DNA from: Leisingera thetidis
GTDB lineage: Bacteria; Pseudomonadota; Alphaproteobacteria; Rhodobacterales; Rhodobacteraceae
Assembly: GCF_025857195.1 (NCBI RefSeq)
Contig: NZ_CP109791.1
Location: 1-64,000, forward strand
Direction of reading: 5' to 3'
DNA: 64,000 nucleotides
Shown: positions 44,382 through 53,904 of the stretch, in pieces
Position numbering within the stretch: position 1 is the stretch's first letter
Layout: every line of letters starts with the position of its first letter
Notes under the pieces: generated by a model
Database searches by the model: none
What the model was told of the DNA's origin: nothing
The model's input: only the letters and a program-made list of their open reading frames with translations
Program-made: the position numbers and the translations under genes

Positions 44382-45079
44382 GCAAGACCCCCAGCACCCC
44401 GCCCGGCGGCAAAGGCTACGCCTCCTCGCCCTGCATGGCGGAGGAAACCGGCCATTACGACCCTCAGGCTGCCGCCTCCCGGCACGCCGCGGACGTTGCC
44501 CGCTGGCGTAAGGCCGAACGCAGCCGGCTGCGGGCGGAACGGCTCGCCATGACGGTTGCCGAACGGCAGGCGGCAGGGGATGCGCTGTCCGGGCACCTGC
44601 GGCAGCTGCTCAAGTCCCGCTCCGGCGGCGCGGACGGGCAGGTCATCTCCTTCTACTGGCCGATCAAGGGCGAGCCCGACCTGCGCCCGCTGATGGCGGA
44701 CCTGCACGCGGAGGGCGCCGTCATTGCCCTGCCCATTGTCGAGACCAAGGCGGCGCCGCTGGTGTTCCGGCTGTGGACACCGGAAACCCGGCTGGTGCGC
44801 GGCGACTGGAATATCCCGGTTCCGCCGCCCGATGCGCCGCAGCTGACCCCCGGCATCGTGCTTGCGCCGCTGGTGGGCTGGGCGCCCGGCGGCTACCGGC
44901 TGGGCTATGGCGGCGGCTATTTCGACCGCACCCTGGCGGCGCTGTCGCCGCGCCCCTTTGCCATCGGCATCGGGCTCGACAGCGCGCAGCTTCAGACAAT
45001 CCATCCCCTGCCGCACGACATTCCGCTCGATGCCATCCTGACCGCAACCGGCGTGCAGTTCACCCGGGGCGCCTCCTGA
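44378..45079 (+). CDS. 5-formyltetrahydrofolate cyclo-ligase
   Basis: The enzyme converts 5-formyl-THF to 5,10-methenyl-THF with ATP. The 233-residue protein has RKAERSRLRAERLAM near 44-58 and the family motif GYRLGYGGGYFDR near 177-189. About 40 N-terminal residues precede the usual start. The ATG overlaps the upstream stop by 4 nt. Its place beside demethylation-type genes suggests a role in handling one-carbon units released from N-methyl compounds, an inference from context. Confidence 0.9.
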   Translation: MSKTPSTPPGGKGYASSPCMAEETGHYDPQAAASRHAADVARWRKAERSRLRAERLAMTVAERQAAGDALSGHLRQLLKSRSGGADGQVISFYWPIKGEPDLRPLMADLHAEGAVIALPIVETKAAPLVFRLWTPETRLVRGDWNIPVPPPDAPQLTPGIVLAPLVGWAPGGYRLGYGGGYFDRTLAALSPRPFAIGIGLDSAQLQTIHPLPHDIPLDAILTATGVQFTRGAS

Positions 45080-45138
45080 GGCCGGATGCGTGCCCGGCGG
45101 GCCGGACCGGGCACCGTCACCGGACCTTCGCGCATGTT

Positions 45139-46023
45139 TCAGCCGGCGCCGCTTTCACGGAGGATCCACTCGATGAACAGCCTTGGCCTCGGACGTTTCA
45201 GCGCCTCTTCCGAATAGGTGAGGTAATAGCCGCCGGCCTCCAGGACGGTGTCGAAGGGCTGGACCAACCGCCCGCTCGCGAACTCGTCGGTCAGCAGCTC
45301 GAGCGAGCCGAGATCAATCCCCTGCCCGTTCATCGCCGCCTGAACGCGGAAGTTGCCGTCATCGATCGCAACACCTTCGGCGGGAGTGAGGCCGGGGCAT
45401 CCTGCCGCCTCAAACCATTTGGACCAGGTTTTCCCGTTCCGCTCGTACAGAACGGTGTGGTTGCGGATGTCCGACGGCTGCCGCAGCGGGTTGGGCCCGT
45501 CCATCAGTTCCGGCGCGCAGATCGGTGAAAAGCGTGTCGGCAGCAGCAGATGGCTGATGCGATCAGGCGGTTCGGTGAGGTGCCATTCGAGCGAGGCATC
45601 TGTGTCGGATGCTGCGAAATCGGCGGATTTCGTGGACTGGTGGTAGACCAGCTTGATCGCAGGAAAGGCATGGGAAAAACCGCTGAGGCGCGGCGAAAGC
45701 CATTTGAGGGCAAAGCGAGGCGTCACGTCAACACGCACGCTGCCGCTGGACTTCAGCGCGTCGATCTCTTCGAGCCCCCTGGAGAAGTGCGTGAAACCTT
45801 TCTCAACTTCATGGAACAGGACCCAGCCGACCTCGGTAAGCGCAAGCTGCCGGTGTTTTCTGACAAACAGCTGGACCTTGAGGCGCTGCTCCAGCTGCCG
45901 GATCTGGTGGCTGATGGCAGATTGCGAGACGCCGAGGTCCTCGGCGGCTTTGGTGAAGCTCATCTGCCTTGCGGCAGAATGGAACGCGCTCAGCCCGTGG
46001 AGCAACGGGTGCGGGTTGGTCAT
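45139..46023 (-). CDS. GcvA-like LysR regulator (module B)
   Basis: The 294-residue regulator has the N-terminal LysR helix-turn-helix typical of GcvA-like members (GLSAFHSAARQMSFTKAAEDL) and a C-terminal effector domain. It is divergent from the second binding-protein gene, with a LysR-box palindrome at 46040-46054 just upstream of its own start. It probably controls the large module B operon. The effector is unknown. Confidence 0.88.
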   Translation of the reverse strand: MTNPHPLLHGLSAFHSAARQMSFTKAAEDLGVSQSAISHQIRQLEQRLKVQLFVRKHRQLALTEVGWVLFHEVEKGFTHFSRGLEEIDALKSSGSVRVDVTPRFALKWLSPRLSGFSHAFPAIKLVYHQSTKSADFAASDTDASLEWHLTEPPDRISHLLLPTRFSPICAPELMDGPNPLRQPSDIRNHTVLYERNGKTWSKWFEAAGCPGLTPAEGVAIDDGNFRVQAAMNGQGIDLGSLELLTDEFASGRLVQPFDTVLEAGGYYLTYSEEALKRPRPRLFIEWILRESGAG

Positions 46024-46039
46024 TGGCCGGTTCTCTAAG

Positions 46040-46054
46040 ATGAATGTGATTCAT
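46040..46054. promoter_or_regulatory. LysR-type box between regulator and module B operon
   Basis: ATGAAT-GTG-ATTCAT is a perfect inverted repeat containing the T-N11-A pattern of LysR sites. It lies 16 bp before the LysR start and 170 bp before the binding-protein start. Confidence 0.6.
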
Positions 46055-46224
46055 GCATGTGCGAATTCTTTGTATTTGTCAACGTACTAGAGTCTATCTA
46101 CCCTCAAATGCAGACAGCTGACCTGGCAATCTGAAGGCCAGTGGAAGCGGCAGGGGAACCTGCGTTCACGGACTCGACCGGGGCACTGGCCGATGACCAA
46201 ATTCACACAGCGGAGGAGATCGGG

Positions 46225-47820
46225 ATGCTGGAACGTGATGGGCGGGAAAGTTGGCATGCGCAGGTCACCGGAAAGATGAACCGGCGGACATTTGTCGCAG
46301 GTGCATCGGCACTTGGCCTTGCCATGGGTCCGCTGGCGGCGGGCAGCAGAGCATACGCGGGAACGCCGAAAAGCGGCGGCCGGCTGCGGGTGGGCGTTAC
46401 TGGTGCGCACACCACCGATACGCTCGATCCGGCCACATTCGAGGACGCGTTCACCCAGCTTGCAGGGCTTGGCTGCATTTACAATTGCCTGACTGAGATC
46501 GACGGTAGCGGCAGCCTCGTCCCGGAACTCGCGGAGAGCTGGGAAAGCGCGGGGGATGCCAGGACCTGGGTCTTCCGGCTGCGTCAGGATGTCGAGTTCC
46601 ACAACGGCAAGACGCTTGATGCCAATGACGTGATCGCGTCGATCAACCATCACCGCGCTGATGACTCGAAATCCGCCGCCCGGCCGCTGGTTGCGCCAAT
46701 CAAGACCATCAGCGCCGACGGCAATCACACTGTCGTCTTCGAATTATCGGAAGGCAGTGCGGATTTTCCCTACCTGCTGTCCGATTATCACCTGGCAATC
46801 CTGCCGGCCGATGGCGACCGGCTGGCTGACCCGCGCGCAGGGATCGGAACCGGTGGATACAGGGTTGCCGAGTTCGAGCCGGGCATCAGGATGCTGACGG
46901 CGCGAAATCCGAACTATTGGAAGGCAGGCCGGGCGCATTTCGACGAGGTCGAGATCATCGGCATCAATGACACCACCGCCCGCACCAACGCTCTTATCAC
47001 CGAGGCGGTCGATCTGATCAACCGGTGTGATCTGAAGACGCTCAACCTGCTTGAGCGCAGGGAGGGCGTCGCGATCAAGGAGGCCACCGGCACCAGGCAC
47101 TTCTATTATCCGCTGCTGACGCAAACCGATCCCTTCACCAGCAATCACATCCGCATGGCGCTGAAGCTTGCGGTCGACCGCGAGGCCATGCTGAAGCTGC
47201 TGCTGCGGGGCCATGGCGCCATTGGCAACGACCATCCGATCGGTGCTGCGAACCGGTTCTACGCCGCGGATATTCCCCAGCGGCTGTACGATCCCGAGAA
47301 GGCGAAGTGGCATTTGAAGCAGGCGGGGATGGATCGCCTGAAGGTCCAGCTTCACGCAGGCGAGATTTTCGACGGGGCCGTGGACTCCGCAACCCTGTTC
47401 AGCGAACACGCCTCGAAGGCCGGGATCGATATCGATGTCGCCCGCGTGCCGACCGACGGCTACTGGTCCAATATCTGGCTCAGGAAACCCTTCATCGCCT
47501 CGTATTCGAGCGGCCGCGCGACGGCCGACTGGATGTTCTCCACGTCGCTTGCAGGCGGGGCGCCATGGAATGACACGCAGTGGAACCACGAGCGCTTCAA
47601 TGCCCTGCTTCAGGAGGCAAGGGTCGAGCTCGACGAGGCAAGGCGGCGCGAACTGTACCGGGAAATGCAGCTTATTGTCCGCGATGAAGGCGGCTATGTC
47701 GTTCCGGTTTTTGCCAACTACGTCTTTGCGTCGTCGGAGAAGCTGCAACACGAAGAGACCCTTGCAGCCAACTGGGATCTCGATGGCTTCAAGGCGCCGG
47801 AACGGTGGTGGTTTGGCTAG
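46225..47820 (+). CDS. Family 5 substrate-binding protein (module B)
   Basis: The 531-residue precursor has a twin-arginine signal (NRRTFVAGASALG at about 19-31). The mature protein has family 5 motifs (VEFHNGKTLDANDVIASINHH, GTGGYRVAEFEPG). The ATG at 46225 lies 6 nt after GGAGGAG. It heads the operon that includes the matching permeases and ATPase. It is related in family and gene context to the module A binding protein but clearly diverged. The ligand is likely a small cationic or sulfated compound, inferred from neighbours. Confidence 0.89.
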   Translation: MLERDGRESWHAQVTGKMNRRTFVAGASALGLAMGPLAAGSRAYAGTPKSGGRLRVGVTGAHTTDTLDPATFEDAFTQLAGLGCIYNCLTEIDGSGSLVPELAESWESAGDARTWVFRLRQDVEFHNGKTLDANDVIASINHHRADDSKSAARPLVAPIKTISADGNHTVVFELSEGSADFPYLLSDYHLAILPADGDRLADPRAGIGTGGYRVAEFEPGIRMLTARNPNYWKAGRAHFDEVEIIGINDTTARTNALITEAVDLINRCDLKTLNLLERREGVAIKEATGTRHFYYPLLTQTDPFTSNHIRMALKLAVDREAMLKLLLRGHGAIGNDHPIGAANRFYAADIPQRLYDPEKAKWHLKQAGMDRLKVQLHAGEIFDGAVDSATLFSEHASKAGIDIDVARVPTDGYWSNIWLRKPFIASYSSGRATADWMFSTSLAGGAPWNDTQWNHERFNALLQEARVELDEARRRELYREMQLIVRDEGGYVVPVFANYVFASSEKLQHEETLAANWDLDGFKAPERWWFG

Positions 47821-47918
47821 AATGACGGCGCATCCACGCCTCTTCTGACCGGAAACAAGCACAGTAACCACATTGATCAGGGCACGGCCATGCAGGCGTG
47901 CCAACCGGGAGAAATTGC

Positions 47919-49436
47919 ATGCAGGACAAGGGGCCGAACTTTCTGATCTTGATGGCGGATTTCATGGGGGCGCTATCGCTGCCCGCCTACGGCAACCGGA
48001 TTGCCAAGACGCCGCATCTCGACCGTTTGGGCGAGGAGGGCGTGGTCTTCGAGAATGCGTATTGCAACTTTCCGCTCTGCGCACCCTCGCGGGCGTCGCT
48101 GATGTCAGGCGTGCTGCCCTCAGAGATCGGCGTCTTTGACAACGGCGCCGAGTTTGCCGCCAGCGTCCCGACATTTGCACATTATTTGCGCCGTCTCGGC
48201 TATCGCTGCGAACTGTCGGGGAAGATGCATTTTGTCGGGCCGGACCAGTTGCATGGGTTCGACGAACGGCTGACCTGCGATCTGGTCCCGGCCGATTTCG
48301 GCTGGATGCCGCCCTGGCGGGAAAGCGACCTTGTGGAATGGCCGAGTCTTGAACCGATACGCGAGGCCGGTGTGGTGACACGCACGCTGGGCATAGACTT
48401 TGACGAGGAAGTGACCCAGCGCGCAGTGCGGCGGATCTATGATTTCGCGCGGGATCCGGACCAGCAGCCGTTTCTGCTCACCGTTTCCTATATCGAGCCG
48501 CACGAGCCCTACCGGACCACGCAGGAGCGCTGGGACCGCTACAGGGACGACGAGATCCCGCTGCCGTCGGTGCTGCTCCCGGACGAAAGCCAGTGGGATG
48601 CCCACAGCCGCCGGCTGTATGACGCCATGGGGCTCAAGGCGGACTCATTGACCGAGGCGCAGATCATCCGCGCCCGGCACGGCTATTACTCCATGCTGAG
48701 CTTCGTGGACGACAAGATCGGCGAGGTACTGTCGGCGCTTGAGGCGGCTGGGCTTGCCGACGACACGGTTGTCATCGTCACCGCGGATCACGGCTCGATG
48801 ATGGGCGAGCGCGGGCTGTGGGGCATTCTGAACTTCTTTGAATGGTCGATGCGGGTTCCCTTCATCATGCACGCACAGGAACGGTTTGCGCCGCGCCGGG
48901 TCGATGCCAATGTCTCGCTGGTCGATCTTCTTCCGACGCTGCTTGACCTTGCGTCGGACGGGCAGCCGCCTGAGCTGGCAACCCCGGTTGACGGCAAGAG
49001 CCTGGTGCCGCTTGCCGATGGGACCGAGACGGACCGCGGGGACGCGGTTTATGCCGAGCTCTCCGCCGAGGGCAGCAGATCGCCCTGCGCCATGATAAAG
49101 CGCGGCACCCACAAGTTCATTCACAGCCTGTCCGATCCGCCCCTTCTGTTCGACCTGGCCAGCGATCCCGAGGAACTGGTCAATCTCGCCACGGACCTGG
49201 AATACGCGAGCTTGCTTCGCGCCTTTGAGGAGGAAGCCGCGCGGAAATGGGACATGGCGCACTGGCAGAAGGAGGTCGAGAAGAGCCGCAAGCAGCGGAT
49301 TCTCGTTTACGAAACCTATGAGCAGGGCAATGCGCCGGTCTGGGATTACGCCATCAACAACGATCCCTGGCGCTTCTACCAGCGCAGCTTCAAGGAACCC
49401 TGGCAGCTGACCGAAGAGAAAGCCACGCTCAAATAG
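47919..49436 (+). CDS. Choline-sulfatase-like sulfatase (module B)
   Basis: The 505-residue enzyme resembles BetC choline-sulfatase. The active-site Cys54 in LCAPSR (53-58) is at the same residue number I recall for BetC, and the C-terminal tail (WDYAINNDPWRFYQRSF) recalls BetC tails used in oligomerisation. Metal ligand Asp14 is kept in LMADFM, but the following residue, usually Gln, is Phe. There is no signal peptide. ATG 47919 follows GGGAGAAA. It lies 98 bp after the binding-protein gene and 20 bp before the flavoenzyme gene. Choline-O-sulfate or a related sulfate ester is the likely substrate; the altered residue makes exact specificity uncertain. Confidence 0.87.
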   Translation: MQDKGPNFLILMADFMGALSLPAYGNRIAKTPHLDRLGEEGVVFENAYCNFPLCAPSRASLMSGVLPSEIGVFDNGAEFAASVPTFAHYLRRLGYRCELSGKMHFVGPDQLHGFDERLTCDLVPADFGWMPPWRESDLVEWPSLEPIREAGVVTRTLGIDFDEEVTQRAVRRIYDFARDPDQQPFLLTVSYIEPHEPYRTTQERWDRYRDDEIPLPSVLLPDESQWDAHSRRLYDAMGLKADSLTEAQIIRARHGYYSMLSFVDDKIGEVLSALEAAGLADDTVVIVTADHGSMMGERGLWGILNFFEWSMRVPFIMHAQERFAPRRVDANVSLVDLLPTLLDLASDGQPPELATPVDGKSLVPLADGTETDRGDAVYAELSAEGSRSPCAMIKRGTHKFIHSLSDPPLLFDLASDPEELVNLATDLEYASLLRAFEEEAARKWDMAHWQKEVEKSRKQRILVYETYEQGNAPVWDYAINNDPWRFYQRSFKEPWQLTEEKATLK

Positions 49437-49456
49437 GTGCAGGACTGAGTGACACA

Positions 49457-51541
49457 ATGCCAAACCAGCGAGACCCCAGATACGACATCCTGTTTGAGCC
49501 GGTGAAGATCGGTCCGGTGACAGCGCCCAACCGCTTCTTTCAAGTGCCGCATTGCAACGGCACTGGCCGGTGGGCGCCCCGCACCGTCGCCGCGATGCGC
49601 GAGGCCAAGGCCGAGGGCGGCTGGGGGGTGGTCTGCACCGAAACGGTTGAAATTCATCACTCGACCGAGCTGCATCCTTTCCCGTCGCTTTTGCTCTGGG
49701 ATGACAGCGACATCGCCGAAATGGCGTTGATGCCCGAGGCGGTGCACCGGCATGGGGCACTGGCCGGCATCGAGCTTGGCCATTTCGGGATTGCCGCGGG
49801 CAACCGGTGGACACGGGCGCCGCTGCTGGGCCCCTCGGCTGTGCCGGCCTTTGAATCGATTGAACCCTTTCACGCCAAGGCGATGGACAAGGCAGACATT
49901 CGCGAATTCCGCCGCTGGCACCGGAACGCTGCCATCCGGGCACAGAAAGCAGGCTATGACATCATCTATGTCTACGCCTCGCACGCGCTGACCTTGCTGG
50001 CGCAGTTTCTCTACACCAGCATCAATACGCGCACGGATGAATACGGCGGCAGCCTGGAGAACCGCGCCCGGCTGCTGCGCGAGGTGCTTGAGGATACAAA
50101 GGAAGCTGTGGGCGGCAGCTGCGCCGTCGCGCTGCGCTTTGCGGTGCATGACTCGACCTTTGAAGGCGGGCCGCAGTTCGACGGCGAAGGCCGTGAGCTG
50201 GTCGAGATGCTCGCCGATCTCCCCGATCTGTGGGACGTCAATGTCAGTGACTGGTCGCATGACTCGGCAACGTCCCGCTTCAGCAAGGAGGGGTTTCAGG
50301 AGGATTTTGTCTCCTTCGTCAAACAGGTCACGGACAAACCGGTTGTTTCGGTCGGGCGGTTCACCTCGCCCGATACGATGGTCAGCCAGATCAAGCGCGG
50401 GGTCACGGATTTCATCGGTGCCGCGCGCCCCTCGATCGCCGATCCGTGGCTGCCCCGCAAGATCGACGAGGGGCGGGTCGAGGACATCCGCGAATGCATC
50501 GGATGCAATGTGTGCGTCTCTGGCGAGTGGAGCTATTCACCCATGCGCTGCACGCAGAACCCGACGATCCTGGAAGAGTGGCGGCGGGATTGGCACCCTG
50601 AACGGATTGCCCGCAAGACGTCCGAGAATTCGCTGCTGATTGTCGGCGGCGGTCCGGCGGGACTTGAATGCGCGCTGGCGGCAGGACGGCGCGGCTATGC
50701 GGTGACGCTGGCTGAGGCCGGCACCGGACTGGGGGGCAGGGTGACGCTGGAAAGCGCGATGCCGGGGCTGTCGGAATGGGCAAGGGTGCGGGACTACCGC
50801 GTCTTCCAGCTCCAGCAGATGCCGAATGTCGACATCTACCTGGACAGCGCTCTGGATGCCGAGCAGGTGCTTGAATTCGGCTTCGACCGGGTCGCTGTCG
50901 CCACCGGCGCACGGTGGCATCGCGAAGGCATCGGCCGCCATCACTCGGCACCGATCCCCGGCAGCGGCTGTGACGGCGTGCTTACCCCGGACGACATTAT
51001 GCGGGGGGCTGAGGTCAAAGGGCCGGTTGTCGTCTATGACAGCGAAAGCGCCTATATCGGCAGCGTCATTGCCGAGAAGCTTGCAGGCGACGGCCATGCC
51101 GTCACGCTGGTCTCGCCCGGGTCGGAAATTGCCGCCTGGACGGCATTGACCATGGAGCAGGCGCGGATCACTGCCCGAATGCATGAGGTCTGCAGCGGCG
51201 TTCTGACCGACCGCAAAATCCTGTCGATCGCTTCTGGCGAAGTGACCGTCCAGCATGCCTGGTCCGGTGCGAAGCAGGCGCTGCCCTGCGGCACCCTCGT
51301 GCTGGTTGCTTCGCGGGTTCCAAATGACGGGCTCTATCGGGATTTGGTTGCGGACCCGGAGGCCCTGAGCCGTGCGGGCATCAAATCGGTCGACCGTATT
51401 GGCGACTGCCTGGCACCGCATCTGATCGCCGCCGCAGTCTACAGCGGGCACCGCTATGCGCGGGAACTGGATGAGGACGTGGCGGAGACACCGTTCCTGC
51501 GCCAGGACTCGATCTGGTCATCTGTCACCCGCCCCGAATGA
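49457..51541 (+). CDS. Trimethylamine dehydrogenase-like FMN/4Fe-4S oxidoreductase
   Basis: Members oxidatively demethylate tertiary amines and pass electrons to a flavoprotein. The 694-residue protein has an N-terminal FMN TIM barrel (about 8-340), a 4Fe-4S site (Cys347, Cys350, Cys353, Cys365), and C-terminal dinucleotide-binding-like domains beginning with VGGGPAGLE (about 395). Cys33 in QVPHCNG aligns with the cysteine that binds FMN covalently in trimethylamine dehydrogenase, and Tyr173, His176 and Asp269 align with its catalytic triad. One residue of the aromatic substrate bowl appears to be Thr63 rather than Tyr (recalled alignment). The substrate is probably a methylated amine or betaine released from the transported compound. 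It lies 20 bp after the sulfatase. Confidence 0.88.
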   Translation: MPNQRDPRYDILFEPVKIGPVTAPNRFFQVPHCNGTGRWAPRTVAAMREAKAEGGWGVVCTETVEIHHSTELHPFPSLLLWDDSDIAEMALMPEAVHRHGALAGIELGHFGIAAGNRWTRAPLLGPSAVPAFESIEPFHAKAMDKADIREFRRWHRNAAIRAQKAGYDIIYVYASHALTLLAQFLYTSINTRTDEYGGSLENRARLLREVLEDTKEAVGGSCAVALRFAVHDSTFEGGPQFDGEGRELVEMLADLPDLWDVNVSDWSHDSATSRFSKEGFQEDFVSFVKQVTDKPVVSVGRFTSPDTMVSQIKRGVTDFIGAARPSIADPWLPRKIDEGRVEDIRECIGCNVCVSGEWSYSPMRCTQNPTILEEWRRDWHPERIARKTSENSLLIVGGGPAGLECALAAGRRGYAVTLAEAGTGLGGRVTLESAMPGLSEWARVRDYRVFQLQQMPNVDIYLDSALDAEQVLEFGFDRVAVATGARWHREGIGRHHSAPIPGSGCDGVLTPDDIMRGAEVKGPVVVYDSESAYIGSVIAEKLAGDGHAVTLVSPGSEIAAWTALTMEQARITARMHEVCSGVLTDRKILSIASGEVTVQHAWSGAKQALPCGTLVLVASRVPNDGLYRDLVADPEALSRAGIKSVDRIGDCLAPHLIAAAVYSGHRYARELDEDVAETPFLRQDSIWSSVTRPE

Positions 51542-51606
51542 CTGCGGGGATTGTCCGAACCTGAAGCGCCGGCGAACAGCCCGGTCCAACTGACCAAGGA
51601 ACCGAC

Positions 51607-51978
51607 ATGAACACCGAGAACATACCTGTCATCCGCCTGACGCCTGATGGCAATGGGGCTGCATTCGGCCCCTGGCAAGACGCCGCATCAGGCAAGTCAA
51701 AGGAGCGTTTCCTGAATCTGTACGATGCGCCCCGGGAGCTGAAGGGCAGGACACGTGCGGGCATTTGGGAAGGGAGTGCCTGTGTCGAGGAAATCGACGG
51801 CTATTCGGCTGACGAGCTCATGGTGGTGCTGGAAGGCAGCTGCGTCATCACCGACGCGGCCGGCCATGAGGAAGTCTTCAGCGAGGGAGACATCTTTTTC
51901 ATGCCGATGGGCTTTCGCGGGGTCTGGCGGCAGCCCGGGCACATGAAGAAGTCCTTCATGATGTTTCTGGCCGATTAA
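51607..51978 (+). CDS. Small cupin-domain protein
   Basis: The 123-residue protein is a single cupin with the strand motifs DGYSADELMVVLEGSCVIT and FSEGDIFFMPMGFRGVW, similar to the DUF861/ureidoglycine hydrolase-like cupins. The classical metal His residues are mostly absent, as is common in this subgroup. It lies between the flavoenzyme and the permease in the module B operon and could bind or isomerise a pathway intermediate. No specific function is claimed. Confidence 0.8.
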   Translation: MNTENIPVIRLTPDGNGAAFGPWQDAASGKSKERFLNLYDAPRELKGRTRAGIWEGSACVEEIDGYSADELMVVLEGSCVITDAAGHEEVFSEGDIFFMPMGFRGVWRQPGHMKKSFMMFLAD

Positions 51979-52002
51979 TTCCTTCTACGCGGTGCGGGCG
52001 GC

Positions 52003-52956
52003 ATGTATGCAATGAACAGGATATTTCTCCAGCGGGCCGGGCTTGGGCTTCTGACGCTTTTTGTCATTTCGGTCATCGTCTTCTCGGCCACCGAGATGCT
52101 GCCGGGCGACGTGGCGCAGGCGGTACTCGGGCAGTCTGCAACGGATGAGGCGGTGGAGGCGCTCAGACGGGAGCTGGGCCTCGACCGGCCCGCGCATGAG
52201 CGCTATGCGAGCTGGCTGGCGGGGGCTGTCCAGGGCGATTTCGGCACCTCGCTGGCAAGCAGACGGCCGGTTGCGGACCTCATCGCCACGCGGCTTGGCA
52301 ATACGCTCTTTCTTGCGCTCTATGCCGCCGCGATTGCGGTGCCGCTGTCCCTGGCGCTTGGCATTCTTGCGGCCCTGATGCGCAACTCATTCTTTGACCG
52401 CGGCACAAATGCGCTGGCGCTGACCTTTATCTCCTTCCCGGAGTTTTTTGCCGCCTACATTCTGATCTATTTTCTTGCCCAGTCCGGCGTCTTCCCCTCG
52501 ATGACGCAGATCGATGCCAATACGGCTTTCGGGGAAATGATCTACCGCGCTTTCCTGCCAGCACTCACGCTGACGCTTGTTGTGACTGCGCATATGATGC
52601 GGATGACGCGGGCTGCGATCATCAACCTCCTGGCTTCGCCCTATATCGAGATGGCGCGGCTGAAGGGCATCCATCCTATGCGGGTGATCCTGCGCCACGC
52701 GCTGCCCAATGCGCTGGCGCCGATCATCACCGTCGTGGCGTTGAACCTTGCCTATCTGATCACCGGCGTCGTCATTGTCGAGGTGGTCTTTGTCTATCCC
52801 GGCCTCGGCCAGCTGATGGTCGACTCGGTGGCCAAGCGGGATTTTCCGGTGGCGCAGGCCACGGCCCTGATCTTTGCCGCTGCCTATGTGCTCCTGAACC
52901 TTGCCGCGGACATGCTCTCGACACGCTCGAACCCGCGTCTGATCCATCGCAAGTAA
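52003..52956 (+). CDS. DppB-type ABC transporter permease
   Basis: The 317-residue inner-membrane protein has six predicted helices, the N-terminal FLQRAGLGLLTLFVISVIVF helix of DppB/OppB permeases, the LGLDRPAHERY segment and the EMARLKGIHPMRVILRHALPN coupling loop. It forms the channel with the next gene product. The start at 52003 has only a weak ribosome site; an ATG three codons later is equally possible. Confidence 0.92.
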   Translation: MYAMNRIFLQRAGLGLLTLFVISVIVFSATEMLPGDVAQAVLGQSATDEAVEALRRELGLDRPAHERYASWLAGAVQGDFGTSLASRRPVADLIATRLGNTLFLALYAAAIAVPLSLALGILAALMRNSFFDRGTNALALTFISFPEFFAAYILIYFLAQSGVFPSMTQIDANTAFGEMIYRAFLPALTLTLVVTAHMMRMTRAAIINLLASPYIEMARLKGIHPMRVILRHALPNALAPIITVVALNLAYLITGVVIVEVVFVYPGLGQLMVDSVAKRDFPVAQATALIFAAAYVLLNLAADMLSTRSNPRLIHRK

Positions 52957-52975
52957 CCATTGAGGAGGGCGCCCT

Positions 52976-53899
52976 ATGTCACTTCTGATCACCCTCTGCT
53001 GGATCACCGCCGCCGTTGCCCTTGCGGCGGGAGCAGGCTGGATCTTTCGGGCAATGGCCACCGGGATGGCGCGCGGGCCTGCCGCGCGCGCGCTGCGCAG
53101 CGCCTCGGTTTCGGCGGGCTTCGGCATGTTCGTGATCCTGATCTACATTGTTGTGGCGGCCTTCGCGCCGCTGATTGCCCCCTTTGCCGAGCGGGAGATC
53201 GTCGGTGCGCAGTTTCTGCCCTGGGGCGCGGCACATTTCTTCGGGACCGACAATCTCGGCCGCGATGTGTTCTCGCGGCTGGTTTACGGCGCGCGCAATA
53301 CCGTCGGCATCGCTTTTGCCACCACGGCACTGGCGTTTCTCGGCGGCGCCGTCCTCGGGCTGTCGGCGGCGGCTGTCGGCGGCTGGACCGACCAGGTGCT
53401 GAGCCGTACCGCCGACATCCTGATGGCGATACCCTCGCTGATCTTCTCGCTGTTGCTGCTGACGATCTTTGGAACCTCGGTCACCACCCTGGTTCTGGTG
53501 ATCGCAACCATCGACTCTACACGGGTGTTCCGGCTTGCCCGCTCGGTGGCGCAGAACATCGTGGCCATGGACTATATCGAAGCGGCGCGGCTGCGTGGAG
53601 AGGGGCTGTGGCGGCTGGTCACCCGGGAAATCCTCCCCAACGCGATGGCGCCGCTGGTCGCTGAATTCGGGCTCCGGTTCTGCTTTGTCTTCCTGATGAT
53701 CTCGGCGCTGTCGTTCCTCGGCGTCGGCATCCAGCCACCGACGGCGGACTGGGGGTCGATGGTGCGCGAGACTGCGGCGCTCATCACCTTTGGCGATATC
53801 ACACCCTTGCTGCCGGCGGGCGCGATCGCGCTTTTGACCGTGGCGGTGAATTTTGTCGTCGACTGGATGCTGCACCGGGCCAGCGGATTGAAGGAGTGA
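52976..53899 (+). CDS. DppC-type ABC transporter permease
   Basis: The 307-residue partner permease has the DppC/OppC pattern: a first helix, the periplasmic FGTDNLGRDVFSRLVYGAR motif, and the coupling loop IEAARLRGEGLWRLVTREILPN. GAGGAGG precedes the ATG at 52976, which is 19 bp after the first permease. The stop overlaps the ribosome site of the ATPase gene. Confidence 0.93.
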   Translation: MSLLITLCWITAAVALAAGAGWIFRAMATGMARGPAARALRSASVSAGFGMFVILIYIVVAAFAPLIAPFAEREIVGAQFLPWGAAHFFGTDNLGRDVFSRLVYGARNTVGIAFATTALAFLGGAVLGLSAAAVGGWTDQVLSRTADILMAIPSLIFSLLLLTIFGTSVTTLVLVIATIDSTRVFRLARSVAQNIVAMDYIEAARLRGEGLWRLVTREILPNAMAPLVAEFGLRFCFVFLMISALSFLGVGIQPPTADWGSMVRETAALITFGDITPLLPAGAIALLTVAVNFVVDWMLHRASGLKE

Positions 53900-53904
53900 C
53901 CGTG

